From JANNNF01 sp963772935 (lineage in GTDB: Bacteria > Pseudomonadota > Alphaproteobacteria > Rhodobacterales > Rhodobacteraceae), in NCBI GenBank assembly GCA_963772935.1, contig CAVYZK010000004.1:186001-250000 (forward strand): DNA of 64,000 bases, in the 5' to 3' direction. The position numbers were made by a program, and so were the translations under genes. This document shows, in pieces, positions 7,563 to 17,199 of the stretch (position 1 is the stretch's first letter; each line of letters opens with the position of its first letter). The notes beneath the pieces are model-generated. The model searched no databases and had not been told where the DNA came from. It saw only the letters and a program-made list of their open reading frames with translations.

Positions 7563-9800
7563 ATGATACCGAGTGATCCGCTTTATGCCAGCCAATGGCA
7601 CTTCGGCCAGATTGGCAATATCCAGCGCATCTGGGATGAATACACCGGGGCAGGTGTGTCGGTCGTGGTCTATGATGACGGCGTTCAGGGCACCCATCGC
7701 GATCTGCGAAACAATTTCGATGCGACGGCCGAGTTCACCTTCAATCGCATCACCTATGACTCCTCCCCAATGACTGCCGATGCAGCCCATGGCACGGCGG
7801 TGGCAGGTATCATCGGCGCGACAGAGGGCAATAGCGCGGGCGGCGTGGGGGTTGCGTTCGGGGCAACGCTGGCGGCGGTCAACTATCTGGATGATATCCA
7901 GTATTATCATACGTCTCAGAACGCGGCCAACCTCGCAATTTATGACGCGGCAGTGCGATATGCGGCAGGGTTTGACATCATGTCAAACAGTTGGGGTTGG
8001 AACGGGTACTTTACCATTGATCAACGGATCAATGCCGGCAACCGGTATGCCCAACGTGACACGACGCTATTTGCCGAGATTTCGGCCATTGGTCGGGACG
8101 GTCTAGGAACTGTGATTGTAAAATCTGCTGGTAACAGCGCGCGTGATACCGGCGGCGATGGCTGGGAGGTGTCGCGCCATACAATCACGGTTGCTGCGAC
8201 CGTAGAAGACGGGTTTGCCGCCGATTACTCCAATTACGGGGCGTCAGTGCTGATTTCGGCCCCCGACGCGTCTGTCACCACAGACCTTACCGGAACGCGT
8301 GGCTACAACGTATCGGATCGTGATGATGATACGGTTTCGGTGGACTATACAGAGCAGTTCGGTGGCACTTCGGCCTCTGCTCCTGTGGTCTCTGGTGTGG
8401 TGGCGCTGATGCTGGATGCCAACGCTGGCCTTGGCTGGCGCGATGTGCAGTCCATTCTGACGTTGTCCGCAGGTCATACGGGCAGTGCCTATGACGCAGC
8501 AGAGGGTACGGCGACAGAGTATGGTGAATGGTCGATTGCGGGCGACACCAACTGGAATGGCGGCGGGCGGGCGTTTCATGCGTCCTACGGGTTTGGCATT
8601 GTTGATGCCTTTGCCGCCGTGCGCATGGCAGAGGCTTGGGCCACCTTCGGCATGCCTGCCGCGACATCTGCCAACGAAAGCACGGCCAATGTGCGGGCAT
8701 TTTATTATAATTATGGACTGGAAATACCTGACGCGTTTCGGACTGGTGATGGCACGCTCACGCACGGAATATTAGATGTCTCTCTATCCGAGACAACCTC
8801 AGTCGAAGTGGAGAGCATCTACATTACTATTTATGTCGACGTTTTCGGTCTGAGGAAGGCGGATTTATCGTTCACGCTTATCGCGCCTGATGGGAAAGAA
8901 GCATTGATCGCGGCATTGGATGGAGTTCCACAAGAACAGCCTTACGAATCTCGTTTTCAATGGACCTTCTCCGTCGAGGCTTTTCGTGGTTATGACAGTG
9001 CTGGTGTATGGAAAATTCGTGTCGAAGACAGCCTTCCAAGTGCGTCTGACAATTTATTGCAATTGAGAAGTGTCGAACTTGATTTCTACGGCGCGGACCA
9101 TTCTAACGATGACCTGCACCATTTCACCGATGATTTCCTGACCCTTTCCGCGCTGGACCCTGCGCGCCGTGTCCTTGACGACCTGAATGGCGGCACCGAC
9201 TGGGCGAACTTTTCCGCCATTGCCGGGCGCATCGTCGCAAACATGGCGGCAAATGGCGCTGTCACGGTAGGGGGCGAATTCTGGACACGTTTTGCGGCAG
9301 GAACGGCCCAGATTGAGAATTTCCATGCGGGCGACGGCGATGATCAGATCACCGGCAATGCGATGATCAACCACATCATCGGCGCACGCGGCAACGACGT
9401 GATCAAGGGCATCGGCGGCAATGACAGTATCGAGGGCGGGCAGGGCAATGACAATCTGAATGGCGGCAGTCACTTGGATGTGCTGATCGGCGGGCTGGGC
9501 AACGATGTGCTGGTGGGGGCCACAGGGCATGACACCCTGACCGGAGGGAACGGGGCCGACGCCTTTGTTTTTGCACTGAACTTTGGCCGCGATGTGATCA
9601 CCGACTTTCAGGATAATCTTGATACCCTGCGGCTGGACGACAGGCTCTGGGGCGGGGGCAAGACCATTTCGCAGGTATTGGCGCAATATGCGGGCCTGAA
9701 TGCGGCAGGGGATGTGACGCTGACCTTCGACAGGTCCGTGCTGACACTGACAGGCGTCTCAGATCAGGCGGTGCTGGTGGATGATATCCTGATCATCTAA
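7563..9800 (+). CDS. RTX-type kexin-like subtilase (S8 peptidase, second tandem copy)
   Basis: The 745-aa product is a paralogue of the preceding gene with the same order of domains: S8 catalytic domain (Asp38, His76, Ser270 in GGTSASAP), P/Homo-B domain (~385-510), RTX repeats and a serralysin-like tail ending DDILII. The catalytic and RTX parts are close to copy one. The P-domain DNA (about 8690-9075) is much AT-richer and diverges strongly, with an insertion of about 20 residues (FYYNYGLEIPDAFRTGDGT). That suggests replacement or relaxed evolution of this domain alone. Like copy one it lacks a signal peptide and would be a type I secretion substrate. Confidence 0.88.
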   Translation: MIPSDPLYASQWHFGQIGNIQRIWDEYTGAGVSVVVYDDGVQGTHRDLRNNFDATAEFTFNRITYDSSPMTADAAHGTAVAGIIGATEGNSAGGVGVAFGATLAAVNYLDDIQYYHTSQNAANLAIYDAAVRYAAGFDIMSNSWGWNGYFTIDQRINAGNRYAQRDTTLFAEISAIGRDGLGTVIVKSAGNSARDTGGDGWEVSRHTITVAATVEDGFAADYSNYGASVLISAPDASVTTDLTGTRGYNVSDRDDDTVSVDYTEQFGGTSASAPVVSGVVALMLDANAGLGWRDVQSILTLSAGHTGSAYDAAEGTATEYGEWSIAGDTNWNGGGRAFHASYGFGIVDAFAAVRMAEAWATFGMPAATSANESTANVRAFYYNYGLEIPDAFRTGDGTLTHGILDVSLSETTSVEVESIYITIYVDVFGLRKADLSFTLIAPDGKEALIAALDGVPQEQPYESRFQWTFSVEAFRGYDSAGVWKIRVEDSLPSASDNLLQLRSVELDFYGADHSNDDLHHFTDDFLTLSALDPARRVLDDLNGGTDWANFSAIAGRIVANMAANGAVTVGGEFWTRFAAGTAQIENFHAGDGDDQITGNAMINHIIGARGNDVIKGIGGNDSIEGGQGNDNLNGGSHLDVLIGGLGNDVLVGATGHDTLTGGNGADAFVFALNFGRDVITDFQDNLDTLRLDDRLWGGGKTISQVLAQYAGLNAAGDVTLTFDRSVLTLTGVSDQAVLVDDILII

Positions 9801-9886
9801 CGTCGGATGGTTTGGAACCCGCCCTGTTGTCGGGCGCGCTTGATTCCGGGCAGAGGAAGGTCAATTCAGCGAAGCTTCATCCGGCG

Positions 9887-10786
9887 CTAAATTACAAACC
9901 GGTCTTCGGGCAGCCGCAGGATCAGGTTCGGGTCGATGCAGATGCCGGACCATACATCCCACAGGCTGTTGTGCCCGACGCCAAAGAAGTTGCCGCCGGT
10001 CTGCGCCAGCATGTCGGTCATCACCTGAAAATGGATATGCGGGGCCCAACCGCCATTTTCATGCCAGTCGCCCAGATGGGCGATCAACTGGCCGGGTTCC
10101 ACCGTATCGCCAGGCTGCAGCAGCCCCGGAAGGGTGCCCGCAAGGTGGCCGTAGAGGGTGTGGAACGTCACATCGCCCGCCTGATGGTCGAGGATCAGCG
10201 TGTTGCCATAATCCAGCGGGTCGGCGTTGTAGGTCACATGGCGCACGGTACCCGCCAGCGGCGCGTACACGGGCGTCATGGCCGGGGCGAACACGTCGAT
10301 GCCCAGATGCCGGGTGCGGCGTTCCGGGCTTGCGGCATCGGCGAACTGCGGCGTGCGGTAGACGTGGCGATCCTCGCCATAGGTGCCGATGCCGTAGGGC
10401 ACGTCTTGGGCGGCAAACCAAGCATCAAAGGCAGGGTCGGAAAAGGCGGGCATCGTGGGGTGCTCACCATTGGTCAGCAGGGCGATGCTGGGGCCGTCGG
10501 CTATGGGCGGCAGGAACAGGTGCGCCGGGGTAAGGCTGGCCAGATGCGCGCGCACGGCGGGTTCGGCCACCGTCGCTGGCAGCCCCGCACCGCGCCGCAT
10601 CACTGCCAGCAGCAACCCCGCATCCACCGCGCGCAGGCGGGCGGCAGTTTCGCGGGACAGATCATCGCCCGCATCCAATGCAGCAAGCATAGCGGGCAGG
10701 GTGGTGGCATCGGGGGCCGCGATCCCAAAGCCGCGCAGGGCGGCGTAAAGGTCGGGCTGGCCACGTAGCGGGGATATATCCATCAT
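9887..10786 (-). CDS. M23 family metallopeptidase
   Basis: The 299-aa product has an M23 (LytM) domain in its C-terminal half: the zinc ligands H and D of RHLGIDVFAP, LYGHLAG, and the HxH of APHIHFQV are all visible. The N-terminal ~120 residues look like an acidic helical region of unknown role. No signal peptide is seen. M23 domains normally cut peptidoglycan peptides. The cytoplasm-like N-terminus leaves the site of action open, and related proteins exist fused to aminotransferases. The gene begins one base after the recR stop and converges on the second protease. Its 3' end was once duplicated (see the fossil at 7341). Confidence 0.8.
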   Translation of the reverse strand: MMDISPLRGQPDLYAALRGFGIAAPDATTLPAMLAALDAGDDLSRETAARLRAVDAGLLLAVMRRGAGLPATVAEPAVRAHLASLTPAHLFLPPIADGPSIALLTNGEHPTMPAFSDPAFDAWFAAQDVPYGIGTYGEDRHVYRTPQFADAASPERRTRHLGIDVFAPAMTPVYAPLAGTVRHVTYNADPLDYGNTLILDHQAGDVTFHTLYGHLAGTLPGLLQPGDTVEPGQLIAHLGDWHENGGWAPHIHFQVMTDMLAQTGGNFFGVGHNSLWDVWSGICIDPNLILRLPEDRFVI

Positions 10787-11384
10787 TCAGAACCTTTTAC
10801 GCGCGCGCAGGGCCGCGCCTATCGTTCCATCGTCCAGATAATCCAACTCGCCCCCAATCGGCACGCCTTGGGCCAGCGAGGTGATGGACACCCCCGTCCC
10901 CGCCAGCACCTCGGCAATGTAATGCGCGGTCGTCTGCCCATCGACCGTGGCGTTCAGCGCGAGGATCACCTCCGTCGCCCCTTCATCGGCCACACGGGCG
11001 GCCAGCCGGGGGATGCGCAATTCATCCGGCCCGATGGCATCAAGCGCCGACAGCGTGCCGCCCAGAACGTGATAGCGGCCCTTGAAGACCTGCCCCCGTT
11101 CCATCGCCCAGAGGTCGGCCACGTCTTCGACCACGCAAATCTCTCCGGTAGCCCGGCGCGGGTCGGCGCAGATGGCGCAGATATCGGCGGTGCCGATATT
11201 GCCGCAGGTCTGGCAATCGCGGGCGCTCAGCGCCACCTGCGCCATCGCCTGCGCCAAGCGGGGCCATGATCTGCCCCCGCTTTTTCAGCATCACCAGCAC
11301 GGCGCGGCGGGCCGACCGGGGGCCAAGCCCCGGCAGCCGCGCCATCAACTCGATCAGCGCCTCGATGCCGGTTTCATCCCGCAT
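10787..11384 (-). CDS. recR: Recombination protein RecR (apparent frameshift)
   Basis: RecR loads RecA at gaps with RecO and RecF. The N-terminal helix-hairpin-helix (IEALIELMARLPGLGPRSARRAVLVML) and the C4 zinc finger (CQTCGNIGTADICAICADP) are both seen, followed by the Toprim domain (ICVVEDVADLWAMERG). The two parts are in different frames. One extra base near 11255 separates KKRGQIMAPL from AQAMAQVALSARD. ATG 11384 overlaps the ebfC stop by 1 nt (TGATG). The dnaX-ebfC-recR order is conserved across bacteria, and the shift is probably a sequence error. Confidence 0.9.
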
Positions 11385-11728
11385 CAGAACGGCAGCTTCA
11401 TGCCCGCAGGCAGGCCCAGCCCTTCGGTCAGCTTGGCCATTTCCGATTGGCTGCGCGCACTGGCCTTCATCTGCGCATCGTGAATGGCGGCAAGGATCAG
11501 ATCCTCGACCACTTCCTTTTCCGATGCGACCAGAATGGACGGGTCAATATCCAGCCCCGTCACCTCGCCCTTCGCCGTCGCGCGCGCCTTGACCAGCCCA
11601 CCCCCGGCCTCACCCATCACCACGGTGCGGGCCAGATCGTCCTGCATTTCGGCCATCTTGACCTGCATGTCCTGTGCGGCCTTCATCATCTTGGCCATGT
11701 CGCCAAGCCCGCCCAAACCTTTCAGCAT
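11384..11728 (-). CDS. ebfC: YbaB/EbfC family nucleoid-associated protein
   Basis: The 114-aa product starts MLKGLGGLGDMAKMMKAAQDM, the typical YbaB N-terminus. The start at 11728 is preceded by GGAGG (minus sense) at proper distance; an upstream in-frame extension lacks such a signal. YbaB/EbfC forms small DNA-binding dimers that bridge DNA and is nearly always encoded between dnaX and recR, as here. The glycine-rich VVMGEAGGGLVKARATAKGEV core and LPAGMKLPF tail agree with the family. Confidence 0.93.
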   Translation of the reverse strand: MLKGLGGLGDMAKMMKAAQDMQVKMAEMQDDLARTVVMGEAGGGLVKARATAKGEVTGLDIDPSILVASEKEVVEDLILAAIHDAQMKASARSQSEMAKLTEGLGLPAGMKLPF

Positions 11729-11792
11729 TTCGCTGCCTCCACCTTGTGTTTCGCTTTTGGAAATAGGGGCCATGGGCCAGTGCCGCAAGGCA

Positions 11793-13553
11793 TCAGTCCT
11801 CCTCGAACGGATCCCATTCATCTTCCACTTCCGGCAAAGCTTCGGCCGCCGCCGTCGCAGCCATCGCCTCGGGCGTGCGGATGTCGGTGATTGTGGCCCC
11901 CGGAAAGGCTGCCATCACCGCCTGCACCAGCGGGTTTTCCATCGCTTGCGTGCGGGCGGCGGTGTCTTCGGCGTCGCGATCCTCGGCAATCGTGGGAGCC
12001 CCGCCGGAACTGACCACCGACACGCCCCAGCGGCTGCCCGTCCACGCCTGCAAACGCTGCGACAATCGCGAGGCAAGGTCAGAGGACGCCCGGGCGGTCG
12101 GTTCAAACTCGATCCGTCCGGGGGAATAGCGCACAAGGCGCAGGCAGGTTTCCACCTCGACCAGCAGGGTCATGTCGCGCTTTTCGCGGATCAGATCGAC
12201 CACGGCGTCAAAGCTGGCGAGCATGGGGGCGCTGTCGGTCTGCATCGCCACGGCCTGACCGCCCTGCATCACCGGGCCGCGCACAGGAGCGTTTGTCGGG
12301 GCGCTTGGGGCCATGCGCATGGGCGCGTGAACCGTGCCACCGCCGCCCGCAGGCGCACCGCCCGCGACGGGGCCGCTTGGCGAGGGACCGGGAGTGGTCG
12401 ATTGCAACCGTTTGATCAGCAGTTCCGGGTCGGGCAGGTCGGACACATGGGTCAGGCGGATCACGGCCATCTCTGCCGCCATCATCGCATTGGGGGCCAG
12501 TGCCACTTCCTCCAACGACTTCAACAGCATCTGCCATGTCCGCGACAACACCCGCATCGGCAACCGCGCAGCCATCTCCAGCCCGCGCAGGCGTTCATCG
12601 GGCGGGGTGGTCGGGTCTTCGGCAGCGGCGGGGGTGATCTTGATGACCGATATCCAGTGGGTAATCTCGGCCAGATCGCGCAGCACGGCCATCGGGTCGG
12701 CCCCGTCGGCGTATTGCGCCGACAACTCCTCCAGCGCTTGTGCCGCATCGCCGCGCATCACCAGATCAAACAGGTCCAGCACACGGCCCCGGTCCGCCAG
12801 CCCCAGCATCGCGCGCACTTGGGCGGCCGATGTTTCCCCCGCCCCATGCGCAATCGCCTGATCCATCAGGCTCATCGCGTCGCGCACCGACCCTTCGGCC
12901 GCGCGGGTGATCAGCGCCATGGCGTCGGGGGCGAGGCTGGCATTTTCCAGCGCCGCCACCCGCGTCAGATGTGCCATCATCACCTCTGGCTCGATCCGTT
13001 TCAGATCGAACCGCTGACAGCGCGACAGCACGGTGACGGGCACCTTGCGAATCTCGGTGGTGGCAAAGATGAACTTCACATGGGCAGGCGGTTCTTCCAG
13101 CGTCTTCAACAGCGCGTTGAACGCGTTGGTAGACAGCATGTGAACTTCGTCGATGATATAGATCTTGTAGCGCGCCGATGCCGCCCGATAGTGAACGGAA
13201 TCAATGATTTCGCGGATATCGCCTACCCCGGTGCGCGAGGCTGCATCCATCTCCATCACATCGACATGGCGGCCTTCGGCGATGGACCGGCAGGGTTCGC
13301 ACAGCCCGCAGGGTTCGGTCGTGGGCCCCCCGGTGCCATCCGGCCCGATGCAGTTCAGCCCTTTGGCAATGATCCGCGCAGTGGTGGTTTTCCCCACCCC
13401 CCGAACGCCCGTCATCACAAAGGCATGGGCGATCCGGTCGGCGGCGAAGGCGTTCTTCAGGGTGCGCACCATAGCCTCTTGCCCGATCAGGTCGGCAAAG
13501 GTCTGGGGGCGGTATTTGCGGGCAAGAACCTGATAGGCGGGGGTGTCGGACAT
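11793..13553 (-). CDS. dnaX: DNA polymerase III subunit gamma/tau
   Basis: The 586-aa clamp-loader ATPase starts at MSDTPAYQVLARKYRPQTF (13553); two more upstream codons are open. Walker A is GVRGVGKTTTA at residues ~50, the zinc module is CGLCEPC with an upstream Cys, Walker B is IYIIDEVH, and the sensor region is FIFATTEIRKVP. A proline-rich linker (~380-425) precedes the tau C-terminal domain, which ends EDEWDPFEED. The shorter gamma form would need frameshifting or proteolysis; I did not see an obvious A-rich slippery site. It heads dnaX-ebfC-recR. The 127-bp gap to the divergent lytic transglycosylase holds both promoters. Confidence 0.96.
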   Translation of the reverse strand: MSDTPAYQVLARKYRPQTFADLIGQEAMVRTLKNAFAADRIAHAFVMTGVRGVGKTTTARIIAKGLNCIGPDGTGGPTTEPCGLCEPCRSIAEGRHVDVMEMDAASRTGVGDIREIIDSVHYRAASARYKIYIIDEVHMLSTNAFNALLKTLEEPPAHVKFIFATTEIRKVPVTVLSRCQRFDLKRIEPEVMMAHLTRVAALENASLAPDAMALITRAAEGSVRDAMSLMDQAIAHGAGETSAAQVRAMLGLADRGRVLDLFDLVMRGDAAQALEELSAQYADGADPMAVLRDLAEITHWISVIKITPAAAEDPTTPPDERLRGLEMAARLPMRVLSRTWQMLLKSLEEVALAPNAMMAAEMAVIRLTHVSDLPDPELLIKRLQSTTPGPSPSGPVAGGAPAGGGGTVHAPMRMAPSAPTNAPVRGPVMQGGQAVAMQTDSAPMLASFDAVVDLIREKRDMTLLVEVETCLRLVRYSPGRIEFEPTARASSDLASRLSQRLQAWTGSRWGVSVVSSGGAPTIAEDRDAEDTAARTQAMENPLVQAVMAAFPGATITDIRTPEAMAATAAAEALPEVEDEWDPFEED

Positions 13554-13680
13554 GGGCATCCTTTGGCTTGGCGTTCAGTCTAGACGCCCGCAGCCCGGGC
13601 GGCAACCGCTGTGGGGCCGGGTTTGCGCAATGACGCCTTCGTGGGTTGTGGCGGGGGGACGGCTGGGGCAAAATTGCACG

Positions 13681-15594
13681 ATGACCCTTTTGCGCGCCCT
13701 TGCTGTTGTCCTGTCGCTGTCGCCCTTGCCCGCCATGGCGGATGAGGCCGGGGCGTTGAAATCCGCGCTGTCGGTGGCGGCCATCAAGGATTGGGACGGG
13801 GCTTTGGCCATCACATCGGGCGTGGGGCGCGATATCATCGACTGGCAGCGCCTGCGCAGCGGTGAAGGCACTCTGACCGATTACGAAGGGTTTCTGACCC
13901 GCCATCCCGATTGGCCCGGTCTGCCCCTGATGGTGGAAAAGGGTGAGGTGGCGGTGGCGCGGTCCACCAGCCCCGCTCGGATTATCGCCTATTTCGCCAG
14001 TACCAAACCCGCCACCGGGGCCGGGGCCGTGGCCTTGGTGCGCGCCTATATGGCCTCCGGTCAGGTCGGCCCCGCCGAGGCCGAGGCGATGCGGGCCTGG
14101 GCCAACCTGCCATTTTCCACAGAGGATGAGTCCGCCCTGCTGGGCATGGCACCTGAGGCCTTGGCCTTGGTGCATGAGGTGCGTATGGACCGCCTGCTGT
14201 GGCAGGATCGCCGGGCCGAGGCGCTGCGGATGATCCCCCGCATGTCGCAGGGCTGGGCCGCCCTTGCCGCCGCCCGCATGGCCCTGCGCGCCCAAGGGCC
14301 GGGCACGACGCAACTGGTGAACGCGGTGCCTGCGGCGCTTGCCAATGATCCGGGGCTGGCATTTGAACGGTTCCAGTGGCGGATGAAGAAGGATCTGCGC
14401 GATGACGCGCTGGCCCTGCTGACCGACCGCAGCGCCAGTGCTACCAGCCTTGGCGACCCGGCGATGTGGGCCGACCGTCGCGCCGTGCTGGCCCGCGCCC
14501 TGATGCGCGAAGGCCGCGCGACCGAGGCGTATCGCACCGCCGCGAACCACCACCTGACCTCGGGCGCAGATTATGCAGATCTGGAGTTTCTGTCCGGCTT
14601 CATCGCCCTGCGCAAACTGAACGACCCCGCCACCGCCCTGACCCATTTCCAACGACTGGAGGCGGCAGTATCCACGCCCATCAGCCTGTCCCGCGCGCTC
14701 TATTGGCAGGGTCGCGCGCTGGAGGCTGCGGGGCAGCCGTCCACCCCTACCTACACGCGGGCCGCAGCGTACCAGACCGCCTATTACGGCCTGCTTGCGT
14801 CGGAAAAGCTGGGGGCACCGCTGTCTGCCGCCCTGATCGCCGACACGACCCCGCCCGACTGGCGCAAGGCGGCGTTCGCGCAATCGTCCGTCATGCAGGC
14901 GGGGCTTTTGCTGCTGACGGCAGGCGACCGTACCCTTGCCAAACGGTTTTTCCTGCACCTGTCCGAAAGCCTTGGCGCGGGAGAGTTGGACCAGCTTTCC
15001 GACGCCATGCTGCAACTGCGCGAGCCGCACATTGCCGTGCTGATCGGCAAGGCAGCGGCAGAGCGCGGCATCATTCTGCCCCGCGCCTATTATCCGGTGC
15101 CCGCCTTCGTGCCTGACGGGTTGTCGGTCAGCCGCGCTCTGGCCTTGGCGATCTCACGGCGCGAGTCGGAATTTGACCCCGCCGCCCGCAGTCCTGCCGA
15201 TGCGCGCGGTCTGATGCAGGTGCTGCCCGGCACCGCCAAGTTGATGGCCACCAAGCTGGGCCTGCCCTATGTTGGCGGCAACCTGACGGCGGACCCGGCC
15301 TACAATGTCAAACTGGGGTCAGCGTATCTTGCGCAGATGGCCGAGGAGTTTGGGCCGTCTGTTGCTTTGATCGCCTCAGGTTACAACGCAGGCCCCGGCC
15401 GCCCGCGCCGCTGGATCACTGAATTTGGCGACCCGCGCCGTGCTGATGTGGATGTGGTCGATTGGGTGGAAACCATCCCCTTCACCGAAACCCGCACCTA
15501 TGTGATGCGGGTGGTCGAAGGCGTGGTGATCTACCGCGCCAAGCTGCGTGGGTCGGTTGGCCCGGTCAAGGTTAGTGCCGAGTTGAAAGGGTAA
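13681..15594 (+). CDS. Soluble lytic murein transglycosylase (SLT family)
   Basis: The 637-aa periplasmic enzyme has a signal peptide (MTLLRALAVVLSLSPLPAMA). A long alpha-superhelical U/L-type region follows to about residue 470. The C-terminal SLT catalytic domain has the catalytic Glu495 (ISRRESEFDPAARS), the ARGLMQVLPGTAK motif and IASGYNAGPGR. It cleaves peptidoglycan glycan strands to 1,6-anhydro products for wall turnover. The ATG at 13681 was chosen over an upstream in-frame extension because only it gives a signal peptide. It is divergent from dnaX. Confidence 0.92.
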   Translation: MTLLRALAVVLSLSPLPAMADEAGALKSALSVAAIKDWDGALAITSGVGRDIIDWQRLRSGEGTLTDYEGFLTRHPDWPGLPLMVEKGEVAVARSTSPARIIAYFASTKPATGAGAVALVRAYMASGQVGPAEAEAMRAWANLPFSTEDESALLGMAPEALALVHEVRMDRLLWQDRRAEALRMIPRMSQGWAALAAARMALRAQGPGTTQLVNAVPAALANDPGLAFERFQWRMKKDLRDDALALLTDRSASATSLGDPAMWADRRAVLARALMREGRATEAYRTAANHHLTSGADYADLEFLSGFIALRKLNDPATALTHFQRLEAAVSTPISLSRALYWQGRALEAAGQPSTPTYTRAAAYQTAYYGLLASEKLGAPLSAALIADTTPPDWRKAAFAQSSVMQAGLLLLTAGDRTLAKRFFLHLSESLGAGELDQLSDAMLQLREPHIAVLIGKAAAERGIILPRAYYPVPAFVPDGLSVSRALALAISRRESEFDPAARSPADARGLMQVLPGTAKLMATKLGLPYVGGNLTADPAYNVKLGSAYLAQMAEEFGPSVALIASGYNAGPGRPRRWITEFGDPRRADVDVVDWVETIPFTETRTYVMRVVEGVVIYRAKLRGSVGPVKVSAELKG

Positions 15595-15674
15595 GCCCAC
15601 CCCGGCGCGTGTTGCCTTTGCCCGGTTTCGCTGGCATCCCTTGTGCCAACCGCGTTTCAGGAAAGCCCCCCGCC

Positions 15675-17187
15675 ATGACCCAGACCCTTGCCCAGACCGC
15701 CCATGCCATTCTTGCAGGCTTCGGTGTGCCTGCGTCGCTGTATACCGGCGGCACCCTGCACAGCCGCACGCCGATCACGGGTGAGGTGGTGGCACAGCTT
15801 CCGGTGCATACGGCGGCGGATACCGACGCGATGATCGCCCGTGCCAAAGTGGCCTTCACCGCATGGCGTCTGGTCCCCGCCCCACAGCGGGGAGAGCTGG
15901 TGCGCCTGTTGGGCGAAGAACTGCGCGCCGCCAAGACCGATCTGGGGCGGCTGGTCTCCATCGAGGCGGGCAAAAGCCCGTCCGAGGGACTTGGGCGAAG
16001 TGCAGGAGATGATCGACATCTGCGATTTTGCCGTGGGCCTGTCGCGCCAGTTGTACGGGTTGACCATCGCCACCGAACGCCCCGGCCACCGGATGATGGA
16101 AACCTGGCATCCGTTGGGCGTGGTTGGCGTGATTTCTGCCTTCAACTTTCCGGTCGCCGTGTGGTCGTGGAACACGGCGCTTGCCTTGGTCTGCGGCAAT
16201 GCCGTGGTGTGGAAGCCGTCCGAGAAAACCCCGCTGACGGCGCTTGCCTGCCAAGCGATCCTCGACCGGGCCTTGGCGCGGTTTGGCGCGGCCCCGGAGG
16301 ATCTGTCGCAAGTGCTGATCGGGGCTGCCGACGTGGGCGCCGCACTGGTGGCGCATAAGGACGTGGCTCTGTTGTCGGCCACCGGGTCCACCCGGATGGG
16401 CCGTGCAGTGGGGCCGGTTGTGGCGGCGCGGTTTGGTCGGTCTATCCTTGAGTTGGGCGGCAACAATGCGGGCATCGTGTGCCCGTCGGCTGACTTGGAT
16501 ATGGCGCTGCGGGCGATTGCCTTTGGGGCCATGGGCACGGCGGGCCAACGCTGCACCACGCTGCGCCGTCTGTTCGTGCATGACTCGGTTTACGAGGCTT
16601 TGGTGCCGCGTCTGATCAAGGCCTATGCGTCTGTGTCGGTCGGCAACCCACTGGAAACGCAGGCCTTGGTCGGCCCGCTGATCGACAAACAGGCGTTTGA
16701 CGGTATGCAGGCGGCCCTTGCAGATGCGGGCGCTGCGGGTGGCACTGTGCATGGCGGCGACCGGGTCGGCACGGGCGACGCCTATTACGTCAAGCCCGCC
16801 TTGGTGGAAATGCCCACGCAGGCTGGCCCGGTGATGGAGGAAACCTTCGCCCCGATCCTGTATGTCATGCGCTATTCCGACTTTGACGCCGCCTTGGCCG
16901 CCCATAACGCGGTTGGCGCGGGCCTGTCCTCGTCGATCTTCACGCTCGACCTGCGTGAGGCTGAAACCTTCCTGTCGGTCGCCGGGTCCGATTGCGGCAT
17001 TGCCAACGTCAACATCGGCACTTCGGGGGCCGAGATTGGCGGGGCCTTTGGCGGTGAGAAGGAAACCGGGGGCGGGCGCGAAAGCGGGTCGGACGCGTGG
17101 AAGGGCTATATGCGCCGCGCGACCAACACCATCAACTATTCCCGCGCCCTGCCTTTGGCGCAGGGCGTGGTGTTCGACATCGACTGA
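15675..17187 (+). CDS. amaB: L-aminoadipate-semialdehyde dehydrogenase (frameshifted)
   Basis: This is an ALDH7-type NAD-dependent aldehyde dehydrogenase, about 500 aa. The N-terminus is MTQTLAQTAHAILAGFGVP. The central part has the cofactor fold (FSATGSTRMG-type loop), LELGGNNAG with the general-base Glu, and GTAGQRCTTLRR with the nucleophilic Cys. An extra base near 15995 separates KSPSEGLG from EVQEMIDICDFAVGLSRQLYG; without it the frame closes early. The pipecolate-oxidase-like gene follows 12 nt later, the same pair as amaB-amaA of Pseudomonas, where AmaB oxidises aminoadipate semialdehyde in lysine catabolism. The frameshift is probably a sequence error. Confidence 0.85.
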
Positions 17188-17199
17188 AAGGGCTGACCG

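Noticed and set aside
5147..9800. Possible toxin/immunity or defence locus
   Set aside because: The two proteases are ordinary RTX subtilases with full catalytic triads; no immunity gene, no nuclease and no secretion genes are adjacent.
10787..11257. Separate short Toprim protein
   Set aside because: Its start lies inside recR and it supplies exactly the missing zinc finger and Toprim half; it is recR after a frameshift.
13201..15030. 609-codon leftward frame across dnaX and the lytic transglycosylase
   Set aside because: It is antisense to the transglycosylase and out of frame with dnaX; no family resemblance.
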